From Amaurobius ferox (taxonomy: Eukaryota > Arthropoda > Arachnida > Araneae > Amaurobiidae), in contig OX578147.1 of the NCBI GenBank assembly GCA_951213105.1, positions 123,023,142 through 123,087,141 on the forward strand: a stretch of DNA of 64,000 bases, given 5' to 3'. The translations under genes and the position numbers were made by a program. This document shows positions 55,639 through 64,000 of the stretch, in pieces; positions within the stretch are counted from its first letter, which is position 1; each line of letters begins with the position of its first letter. The notes below the pieces were generated by a model. It had not been told where the DNA came from and did no database searches. It was given only the letters and a program-made list of their open reading frames with translations.

Positions 55639-56373
55639 TCTGATGTAGGCAGCACATGACTTTCCCTGCAGACTTATATACACATTATTTTTATTTTAAT
55701 TACATTTAATTCACTATTAATTCAATTTTCGTTCCCATTTGGTCTCTGGACTCAATTTCAAAGGTGGCGTAGAGAAAAAACGAAAATATCTCGAAAACGG
55801 CAAGTCCTAGTGTAATGGGGTTGGTCTTATTCTTTTCTTCTTTAAAAATTACGTACAAAACAAGCATTTAAAGGATATATTTCAGCATACGTAGTTTTTT
55901 ATTTTAGATTTTGTCGATTTTTGAGTGCCATTTTGCAAAAAAAAAAACAGGTTACTTTTTCCGAATCATACCAAATCTAATCAGCACCAGGGTGACCCAT
56001 AAGCGACTTATCTACCAAATTTTGTGAAATTCAATCCATTAGATTTTCAGCTAGAGTGGATACAAACTTTTGCGGACCATTTCGCAAAAAAAGGCGGGTT
56101 CTTTCATCCCGAATCGTACCCAAAACTAATCAGCACCAGATTCTCCCACAAGTGACTTACCTACCAAATTTTGTGAAATTCAGTCAATTACTTTTTTAGT
56201 TAGAGTGGATACAAAATCTGCACAGACAGACACACACACAGACGTCACGCTAAAAATAGTTTTTTCGTATTCTAGAGGTCTCGGAACGTGTAGATCCGTC
56301 GAAAACTCGAGTTGCGATTTTCGACATGATTCCAATACTTTCCCTATACATTACCATGTATTGCAGGGAAAGT
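55639..56373 (+). mobile_element. Helentron-like family B, copy 4
   Basis: Full copy: TCTGATGTAGGCAGCACATG at the 5' end, ACTTTCCCTGCAGACTTATA, two GCGACTTA/GTGACTTA...CTACCAAATTTTGTG blocks, a CACAGACAGACACACACACA tract and the 3' stem-loop ending 56373. It is followed 34 bp later by another copy in the same orientation. Confidence 0.6.
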
Positions 56374-56406
56374 AAAAAATAAGGATCGCGGGTGGAAGAG
56401 TAAACA

Positions 56407-57216
56407 TCTGACGTGGGCAGCACATGACTTTCCCTGCAGACACATATTCACGTTCATTTTATTTCTTTAATAATTCATTATACACAATTGAGTTTAATTG
56501 CACAAAATAACAGCCATAATTATTTAGCATTACAACGAATTTGCATTATGAATTCAATTTTCATTCTCATTTGATAACTGGACTTATTTTCAAGCGGCGT
56601 AGCGAAAATGCGAAAAACTAAAATATCTCGAGAACGGCTAGTCTTAGTGCAATAGGGTTGATCTTATTCTTTTCGTCGTTAAACGTTACGTAAAAAACAA
56701 GTATTTAATTGATATTTTTCAGCATACGTAGTTTTTTATTTTAGATTTTGACGATTTTTGGGTGCCATTCGCAAAAAAAGGCAGGTTATTTTTTTCCGAA
56801 TCGTACCAAAATCTAATCAGCACCCCAGAACAGCCCACAAGTGACTTATATACCAAATTTTGTTAAATTTGATCTATTAATTTTTAGCCAGAGTGGATAC
56901 AACAACTTTTGGGGGCCATTTCGCAAAAAAAGTCGAGTTCTTTTATCCCGAATCGCACCCAAAACTTATCAGCACCAGGGTCACCCACAAGCGACTTACG
57001 TACCAAATTTTATGAAATTTGGTCCACTAGTTTTTGAGTTAGAGTGAATACATACATTGCACAGACAGACAGACAGACACACAGACGTCACGCTAAAAAT
57101 AGTGTTTTCGTGTCCTAGAGATCCCAAAACGTGTAAATCTATCGAAAGCTCGAGTTGTGATTTTCGTCATGATTCCAATACTTTCCCTATACATTACCAT
57201 GTATTGCAGGGAAAGT
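56407..57216 (+). mobile_element. Helentron-like family B, copy 5
   Basis: Full copy starting TCTGACGTGGGCAGCACATG and ending in the stem-loop ACTTTCCCTATACATTACCA...GCAGGGAAAGT at 57216. It shares with 54240-55210 a 5' stretch (TTTAATTGCACAAAATAA) absent from copies 1, 2 and 4, so two subfamilies exist. Confidence 0.6.
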
Positions 57217-57439
57217 AAAATTTGTAGTTTTTATTTTTTTAAATGTCATTTCGCAGATCTCTAATTTACTTATGAATTTTTAAACCCTGAAATTTTAATA
57301 TACAATATAATATTATATTATTTAATTACGAATTCTTGAATTCGTAGTTAGAAAGTCCCAAATTAATTTTAAATATTTATACGTGTTACAGAGTTGGTTA
57401 TATGCTTGCATGTGTGAAAGAGAAAAATTTGTGGTTTTA

Positions 57440-57715
57440 ATTAGAGAATCATTTTTTCAGTTATGGACGATCTAAGTGAATTTTTTCCGAATTGTACTTG
57501 AATTTAATCACTAAGGTAACCCATAAGAGACTTACCTATCAAATTTTAAGAAATTTCGTTGAATAGTTTTTGAGGATTACAATTCTGTGGATACAGACAT
57601 TGCACAGACGGCAAGCTAAAAATAAATTTTTTAGGTTCTAGAATACTCAAAACGTGTAAATTCATCGAAAACTCGAGTTGTGATTTCCGACAGGATTCCA
57701 ATACTTACCCTGCTT
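57440..57715 (+). mobile_element. Helentron-like family B, degenerate 3' end
   Basis: CTTACCTATCAAATTTTAAG, ACAGACGGCAAGCTAAAAAT, CATCGAAAACTCGAGTTGTG and CCAATACTTACCCTG match the family-B 3' half at about 75 percent. The stem-loop is lost. Confidence 0.5.
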
Positions 57716-57948
57716 TTGTAACTCTTTAAAAATGCTATAAGGATATATAGTTAGATTTTGATTCGAATTCTTGGCTTTCGAAATATATTGATTAAAATAG
57801 CGAACTGCGATGATCCGAATATGTCCATGCTATTAGTCGGAGATGTAAAGGTAAATATCAAGAAACCACAGAAAATATAACGTTTTTAGATTTTCTGCAG
57901 AGGATTTTCTGCTGGACCGGCTTCAGGACTCTAAAAGTGCCATAACCA

Positions 57949-58622
57949 CAGTGAACTCCCTTGTTCCACGTTTCATCCTCTTCTCCTATATGTCGATAAT
58001 AGCTAAAAATTTTATGGCTAACAGGTGAATACTAGTAGCATACATGATAATTTTTTCAATAAGGTGAATCTGATAATATTTATTTTTAAAAATTGTATAA
58101 TGCTCATGAATTTATTAAAATTTTATTTTGATATATGTTGATTGCGACAATGACAACAAAACCATTGCTTCCAGAAATATTGTCGATTACAATGCAAGAG
58201 TACCCATTTATACTTCAAAATAAAAACAGTTGCATAATTTAAGTTAAAAAAATTAAATTATTAAAAATTAAAATTTAATTAAATTTTAAATATGATTTTT
58301 AAAAACTTAAATTATGCGAATGTTTCTATTTTGAAGTGTAACTTCTTGAATTGATACTTTTGCATCATAATCAGCAATATTTTAGTTTCTGGAAGCAACA
58401 GCTTTGTTGCAATCATGCACCGCAAGCAACATATATCAAAACAAAATTTTAATAAATTCATGAATATTATACAAATTTCAAAAAAAATATCAGCTTCACC
58501 TTATTGAAAAAAATTATCATGTATGCTACTAGTATTCACTTGTTAGCCATAAAATTTTTAGGTATTATCGACGTATAGAAGAAAAGGTACAAAATAAAAC
58601 GTGAAACATTGAATTCACTCTG
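57949..58622. mobile_element. 674-bp foldback / long-TIR element
   Basis: The left arm from 57949 (CAGTGAACTCCCTTGTTCC...) and the reverse complement of the right arm ending 58622 (CAGAGTGAATTCAATGTTTC...) align for about 310 bp at roughly 80-85 percent. Shared landmarks are AAAATTTTATGGCTAACA, GTGAATACTAGTAGCATACA, TGATATATGTTG and TTGCTTCCAGAAA. The element is almost all arms, with a short AT-rich centre around 58285. The CAGNGTGAA ends are hAT-like, but I find no 8-bp target duplication. Confidence 0.8.
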
Positions 58623-58659
58623 GTTCCGGCTCATGGAAATTCCCGACATTCGTAGCTGC

Positions 58660-58995
58660 AACAGTAATTTAATTATAATTTTCACTTTTATTTATTAAGA
58701 TGCATTAAAAATATCATTAGTGTGTCAAAATACATCTAAAAGATCAAGATGTCATTATTATGTCAAAACAGGATTATTACAACTGCACATAGAATGGTCA
58801 GTGCTTCTATAGTGAATATAAAATTTTCACTTCCTTAAGAACTCGAATAATGCTCACCATTTTCTATGTCTTAAAAACAGAAAAATTAAAATTAATATAC
58901 ATTGAATTTAGCATTATCTCTATAGAACGTCTTTATTTGTTGCATCAACATAATATCCAACATTCAGCTCTGCAATGGTAATACTTCGTTAATTA
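58660..58995 (+). repeat. diverged relative of the 53.7/55.2-kb segment
   Basis: Carries AGTGTGTCAAAATACAT, TCATTATTATGTCAAAACAG, GAATGGTCAGTGCTTCTATA and GTTGCATCAACATAATATCC at matching spacing, about 70 percent similar. The phrase AAAATTAATATACATTGAAT at 58891 recurs at 59965, 61610 and 61785. Confidence 0.45.
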
Positions 58996-59014
58996 ATTCA
59001 TGTATTCCAAATTT

Positions 59015-59860
59015 TTCTATGGCCCTCGCTGTTTACATCTTCAAGTTCGTGTCTTGAAATTATTACGCACCATGTTCTTCCTAACTCATATACACTTTCA
59101 AAAATACCAGGCAATTTAAGTAGCAAAGTTTCGGTTCTCTAAATGCATAATCCTAAATTTGATGATTTTGCAAAATTTTATGAATGTAGATGCTATAGAA
59201 TTTCCATAAAATGTACTAGAGTTTTAGAAAAGTTCTATGAAAGGCCATTAGAATGGACGTGGGGCTTGTTTACATCTTTGAGCTTAAAATTTTTACTTTT
59301 CATGAGATAAAAAGGTACATAAATTACATATTTTTATGCTCAGCAGAACTTTTTTTTCGCAGCTACTAAAGAAAAAAAATCGATTTTTATTTTATCTTTA
59401 TCACGTCTCAATCCCCTTAAAGTATAAAGGTAATTTAATCTACTGTTAAACGGCACCTAGGATGGACGTTTCGCTTATTGTTTACATCTTTGGGCTTAAA
59501 ATGTTTACTTTCCATGAGGTGCATGGTACATAAATTATACATTTTGTAATCAGTATAGTTTTTTTTTCAGTTACTAAATAAAGAAAAAATCGATTTTTTT
59601 TTATCTTTATCATATCTCGATCCCCTTAAAGTATAAAGGTACTTTAATTTACTGTTAAACGGTACTTAGAATGGACGTAGCGCTTATTGTTTACATCTTT
59701 GAGCTTAAAATTATTACTTTTCATGAGATGAATGGTACATAAATTGTACATTTTTGTAATCAGCAGAGTTTATTTTTTTCAGTTACTACATAAAAAAAAT
59801 TCTTTTTTTTTAAATCTATCACGTCTCGGTCCCCTTAGTAAATAGATTATTTAATCTACG
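59015..59860 (+). repeat. 209-bp tandem repeat, three units plus a degenerate one
   Basis: ATGGACGT occurs at 59253, 59462 and 59671, exactly 209 bp apart. Each unit has TGTTTACATCTTTG-GCTTAAAAT, TTTCATGAG, GGTACATAAATT, a T-run, AAATCGATTTTT and CCCCTTAAAGTATAAAGGTA. A diverged partial unit (CGCTGTTTACATCTTCAAG, 59029) precedes. Non-coding. Confidence 0.9.
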
Positions 59861-59964
59861 GCTGAAAGCATATTTAACAAAAGAAAATACAATTACTATC
59901 CTTTTCTCTTCATTTTACTTTATCTCTAGCTCAGCGCGAAAAAAATAAAACAGAAAAATTCAAA

Positions 59965-60300
59965 TTAATATACTTTAAATTTAACATCACCTCTTACAAG
60001 ATTTCTCCATTTGTTACATCAACACACATCCGACATTTGTAATACCTCGTTACTTGGATATAATTTTCAACTAGATTTATCAAAATACATTAATGTGTCA
60101 AAGTGTCATTAACCTGTCAAAACGAGATTAATTCAGCCACTCCACGAGTGGTCATTGTTGCCATAGCGGCGATGAAACTCTCACTGATGAATATTCAAAC
60201 TCAAACAGATGATGTTTAACTCAGGAAGGAACTGTTGCATTGGGAAATTTTTTGGCAATTTTCAAACACAATGAACTAAATTACGAAGACTTTTACATAA
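59965..60300 (+). repeat. diverged relative of the 53.7/55.2-kb segment
   Basis: CATTTGTTACATCAACA, CAACTAGATTTATCAAAATAC, TTAACCTGTCAAAACGAG, GTGGTCATTGTTGCCATAG and CTGATGAATATTCAAACTC follow the order of 53735-53960 at about 72 percent identity. Confidence 0.5.
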
Positions 60301-60344
60301 ACAGTGTTTCTGGATATAAGACGTTGTCATGTATAACTTTTATA

Positions 60345-60899
60345 CAAGGTAGGATAAAAAAAATTCGGATACTGTGCTGATATCTCCAACCCTGATTGGA
60401 GGAGAGGAGAACTATTTTACCGTGACGTAGAGGCACATGTCACGCGAGATGTGAAAAGCAAGTAATAGGTCTGCAGTACAGAGTTTTTGCAGACAATGTG
60501 TGTCAGTGAACTGTAGTCGTTATTGTTCGTCGAAAACGTAAATGGCGTTTGAAAAACAACGTGCGAATATCAAACTCTACCAGCGTTTGGGGAAATCGCC
60601 GACAGAAACATTGCACAGAAACATTGCACCTGCTGCAGCAGGTGCAAAGTGTCTGTCGGCGATTTCCCCAAACGCTGGCAGAATTTGATATTCGCACATT
60701 GTTCTTCAAACGCCATTTCCGTTTTCAGCGAACACGAACGACTACAGTTCACTGACATGCATTGTCTGGAAAAACACCTGCGTCTTCATTTTCACATATC
60801 GCGTCACATGTACCTCTACGCTACGGTAAAATTGTTCCCCTCTCCTCCAATCAGAGTTGGAGAATCAGCACAATCTCCGAACTTTTTTATCCTACCTTG
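60345..60899. mobile_element. head-to-head mariner foldback element
   Basis: A 555-bp palindrome bounded by TA on both sides. The arms start CAAGGTAGGATAAAAAAA and end in the reverse complement, and match for about 275 bp. Each arm holds the 5' end of a mariner transposase gene: ATG at 60542 (plus) reads MAFEKQRANIKLYQRLGKSP, and ATG at 60716 (minus) reads MAFEEQCANIKFCQRLGKSP. These correspond to the N-terminal helix-turn-helix of mariner proteins of the type that begin MEKQRxxIKFCxKLGKSATE. The arms meet at the perfect 24-bp palindrome TTGCACCTGCTG/CAGCAGGTGCAA (60624-60647). The left arm has an extra 13-bp ACAGAAACATTGC duplication. There is no catalytic domain. All frames listed across this region are by-products of the palindrome. 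Confidence 0.9.
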
Positions 60900-60904
60900 T
60901 ATGT

Positions 60905-62160
60905 ATTCTAACATTGTGTTTAGTCTAATTGAAATCTGTCTAATAATTTATTTTTCAATTCTTAAGTATATTGAAAAGAATAAATACCAAACGCAATTAA
61001 ATCGAAATTACAAAAAAACTATTACTATAATACTATCTTATTTCTGTTACGTACTAGAAAATTCGGCATTCGCGAACATGACGAAAGTCGCTATGTTAGC
61101 TGACGGGCAGAGAGAAAGTAAGAAAATACTATTTTATCATTGTCCAAAACTAGTTTAGAGGTCAATGTTTTCGAGAGAGGTCCATAAAAAGCCTAAAAAC
61201 CTCGGTAACAAACAGTGATAGAATTTTATAAAATTTATTAAATGGCTTCAGATTTCAGAGGGTATATTCTGATAGAAGAGTTTTCGGAATTATGCGAAAA
61301 CGTTTTCACAGAATGTTTGAAACTTTTTTTTATAACTAAAACTACCTATTCCGAGTATCAGTGAAGACGAGGAAGAAACATTTAAGAACTTAACATACGT
61401 TAAATTATGTATCATAGCAATTAAACGGTATTTTAATATTTGATTTAATGCCTCATGATCTAAATGGGAAGAATACTTTCAACCATATTTATAGTTTTTA
61501 TCTTTAAAAGTTCAACAAAACTTAATTTTTATACCTTAAAACCCGTATTTTTCTTCCTTCAATCATCCGAATGTTTTTAATTAATTTTAACCTTCATAAA
61601 CTAAAAATATGAAAATTAATATACTTTGAATTTAATTTTTTCCTAAGCACAGTGATGTTTAAGTCCCGAGTAGGAAAATATTCCCGATGTAAAATACTAT
61701 GAGTTGTACCGTAATATTTGTTAAGTAGAATAAAGTTTTCTCATTCCCTGTTGCAAATGAGTCTGCAAAGTCAATTGCAAAATATAAAAATTAATATACT
61801 TTGACTTCAACTGTCCCCCAGACAGTTACAAATTTGGCAACATTCCCAGTGTAAAATCGCTTGGTTCTAATTATTCTTGGCTCTAATGATGTAGTGTCCG
61901 TCTAGGCGCTACAAGGGTGCTGCATACTGATGGGCACTACAGCGCAAAAAATGGAAAACAATAATTATCGGTATCACTTCGTTGCTGAATATGCAGCTAC
62001 ACCACAATACTGCGGAAGGGTAGCCAACAATTCACAAGTGATTCAAATAAATATAGTGCGTACTGCCCATTTGTGAGGTGAGAAACGTAATACGTGCAGA
62101 ACGAGATATGCGAATTGACATATTCGTCATGACTCCTGGCGGTCTACTCGTCCGATCAAT
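60905..62160. other. no gene seen
   Basis: AT-rich. AAAATTAATATACTTTGAAT recurs at 61608 and, slightly changed, at 61785. A frame of 169 codons (60649-61158) begins inside the mariner foldback and runs into this DNA; I reject it. CTAGGCGCTACAAGGGTGCT near 61900 is less AT-rich but unrecognised. Confidence 0.4.
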
Positions 62161-62164
62161 GAAA

Positions 62165-62640
62165 TATGACAAGTTAGAGGTCTGCACGGGCTCGGGCCCG
62201 TGCACACCTCTTACTTGTCATACCCTCACATAGGAGCTTAGGCCAAAAGCGACCCTTACTGCGGGTCGAGCTTAGTTTATATAAAGTTAGGTACGGTCGG
62301 GCAGAACATATTTAATTTTGAAAAAAAATTAAATGAATTTAAATTGAGTACATAAAACTATTGCATTTATTTTAGCTATATAAAGATTAATATTTATATA
62401 AAAAAAAAAAGCTTTTATCTCAATTCTTCGGAGAAATTTTTCCCACGGTCATGATTTTAACTCATTTAAATACAAATGTTTTCTGATCGGACCTAGCCGA
62501 AACTCAATGGTCTTCAGGCTGTGTTGAGTTCTATATTTATAAATTTCTTCGGGCGCAGACCGTATTTATGCACTAGTGTTGTCGGACAGGGTGAAAATCT
62601 AAAATTTCGACCCGTGCAGACCTCTACTATGACAGGTGTT
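62165..62640. mobile_element. hAT-like element with a doubled terminus
   Basis: TATGACAAGTTAGAGGTCTG followed by CACGGGC (62165-62191) is inverted almost perfectly at 62196-62222, and a third terminus, CCCGTGCAGACCTCTA, lies at 62611-62626 followed by CTATGACAGGT. TAGAGGTCTGCACGGG ends are hAT-like. TGACAAGT/TGACAGGT flanks are candidate 8-bp target duplications. The 380 bp between is non-coding, with CGACCCTTACTGCGGGTCGA near 62248. Confidence 0.6.
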
Positions 62641-62644
62641 TTTG

Positions 62645-64000
62645 ACTTCCACATACGCGTTCCGTGTGTTTCTGATTTCAATTTCTACTAAAATTAAACA
62701 ATGCTCTACAATTTTGAAATCGACATTTTTATTGTATTTTCTACCGCAATTTGTATTGCCACTTCGTGTTCCTATAGATAAACCTACCATGTACACTCAG
62801 GGACCCTGCATTTCGAAGTTTTGGGGGCGGGGGCGCTTTTCTCTCTGCATAATTCCGTTGCGTCAATACTGAAATTAAGCCTAATCCTTAGAAATGGCTA
62901 ATCTCGTCAGTGTAACTCAACTCAGCCGAAACTATTATCGGAACATGTATTTCTGTGCCGTGAATAGTTTCAGCTCCGTTGTGTTGTCATAAGTTGATAA
63001 TCTCATCAATTCTATTCCGTACAACTTTATTCCCTGATTTTATATAAGGGATTTTCGCTTGTCAACGTGATTACCTTGTCAAATGAAATTGCACAAGATT
63101 ATGTTAATCCTTCTACTTTTGTAAAGCATATTTATAAGTTAATGATTACGCCAAGGCATCGGAATATAAGGAATCATGTTATAATACTATCATACGCTAC
63201 ATATTAAGCCTGTCATATGACGCGGTACATAAAATTGTGGCACATAGAACATGTGAATCAATTCTTGCTGCCATTGCAGGTATCAAAGTTATGTCAAACA
63301 TTCCTTCTCATAGGCCCACCTGCAGAGTTTGCGCTCCTAAGATTTCCAAACCCACGCACATCAATTATAAAATAAAAAAATACAATATATCATTAAATAA
63401 CAAAATATAATTACAATACGGCCTCTAAAAAATGCAATTACATTTAACCCTAGACCTCCTCCAAAACTCCACGAACGGTGATAAACATATTTCTAATCAA
63501 GAATATAAAATTATTATTGCTCACCAAGCGGCATAGATAATCAGAAATCTAATTTAATTTTCAGAGATATTTAATTAGGCAAAACCAAGAACAAAACTTT
63601 CCTTTTGGTTCGTTGTAACAATCCCCGTAGCATTCTACTTGATGAATCCCTGTTTATTTATATTTACCGTGAATCAATTTGTAATTTTGATCCTGTTCAA
63701 ATTTTAAGTTATGGTTGGCGACTCATTTTCGACTCTATGCAATTCAAATCTCTTAAAAGTTTCTTGTGACGTCATTCTCAGGAATATCATGCTTGACGTT
63801 TTTCTAAAATTTGTATTAGTTCTTTTCTTGTAATATTTAAAATTCGTAAGCGTTTAAACTTATTGTTTAATTTCAGTGTATATTTCTTCTATTATTTTAG
63901 TAAGTTCAAATTACCATTTTATATTTTATGCAAATTTGTTTTAAAGTGGTCTCTCTATATATAAACATTCCATGCTTTTACTACTCATGTAGCCACTGAT
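62645..64000. other. no gene seen
   Basis: AT-rich to the window end. The two mirror frames near 62600-62870 carry no recognisable domain. No tRNA, repeat or splice-bounded exon found. Confidence 0.4.

Noticed and set aside
60503..61158. Four overlapping frames, up to 169 codons
   Set aside because: They arise from the mariner palindrome read in several frames and, for the longest, a run into flanking AT-rich DNA. Only the short MAFE(K/E)Q starts in the arms are meaningful.

Overview
This is an AT-rich, intron-or-intergenic-type piece of an animal nuclear genome. The transposon content points to an arthropod: a Tc1-type transposase wreck, mariner and piggyBac derivatives, a THAP-bearing element, DUF4817-type transposase ends, jockey/I-like LINE 3' fragments, tRNA-headed SINEs and a 5S rRNA with an arthropod-like sequence. 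I cannot fix the lineage (spider, roach or another group) from the window alone. There are no operons, bacterial-style genes or CRISPR arrays. I find no intact host protein-coding gene. Almost every open frame over 60 codons is either carried by a repeat or looks random.

Layout. 0-10 kb: mostly featureless AT-rich DNA holding a frameshifted Tc1-like transposase (2.37-3.48 kb, minus), an internally deleted DUF4817-type transposase remnant (4.4 kb) and the first Helentron-like element (7.87-8.71 kb). 10-17 kb: a THAP-domain reading frame lying between inverted repeats, a 200-bp tandem duplication, an old LTR whose 3' terminus has become a 39-bp tandem repeat, a LINE RNase H/3' fragment, and a 0.74-kb block present twice that keeps the same frame open in both copies. 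17.3-20.6 kb: a Helentron-like element split by about 2.3 kb of a GC-rich, internally repetitive element of unknown class, which itself received a SINE. 21.9-28.7 kb: three diverged copies of one segment, a SINE, a solo LTR containing a piggyBac derivative, and a TGTATCGAAT minisatellite. 29-35 kb: a second LINE fragment, a repeat split by a SINE with clear target duplications, a (TA)n tract and a Helentron-like element. 35.4-37.6 kb: two head-to-tail Helentron-like elements; the second was hit twice at one site by SINEs, one of which carries a 5S rRNA-derived head fused to the tRNA-type SINE body.

38.35-46.23 kb is the most striking feature. It holds 24 tandem copies of a 327-bp unit that is itself a near-palindrome built from a few repeated modules, and the whole array is bounded by inverted ends, as if a MITE or foldback transposon had been amplified internally. 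The first ten copies look identical and the last two are diverged. 47.2-49.2 kb: a second copy of the GC-rich family and another Helentron-like element. 50.3-52.4 kb: an inverted pair of a third repeat family. 53-57.7 kb: a cluster of five Helentron-like copies, partly spread by a 1.5-kb segmental duplication. 57.9-62.6 kb: a 674-bp foldback element, a 209-bp tandem repeat, a 555-bp head-to-head mariner foldback with transposase N-terminal coding sequence in both arms, and a hAT-like element with a doubled end.

Taken together this is a repeat sink in which elements nest in elements. The order of events can be read at several places: SINEs into Helentron-like copies, piggyBac into an LTR, and the GC-rich element into a Helentron-like copy. 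The best candidates for something undescribed are the TIR-bounded 327-bp satellite, the GC-rich element family and the 5S-tRNA chimeric SINE.
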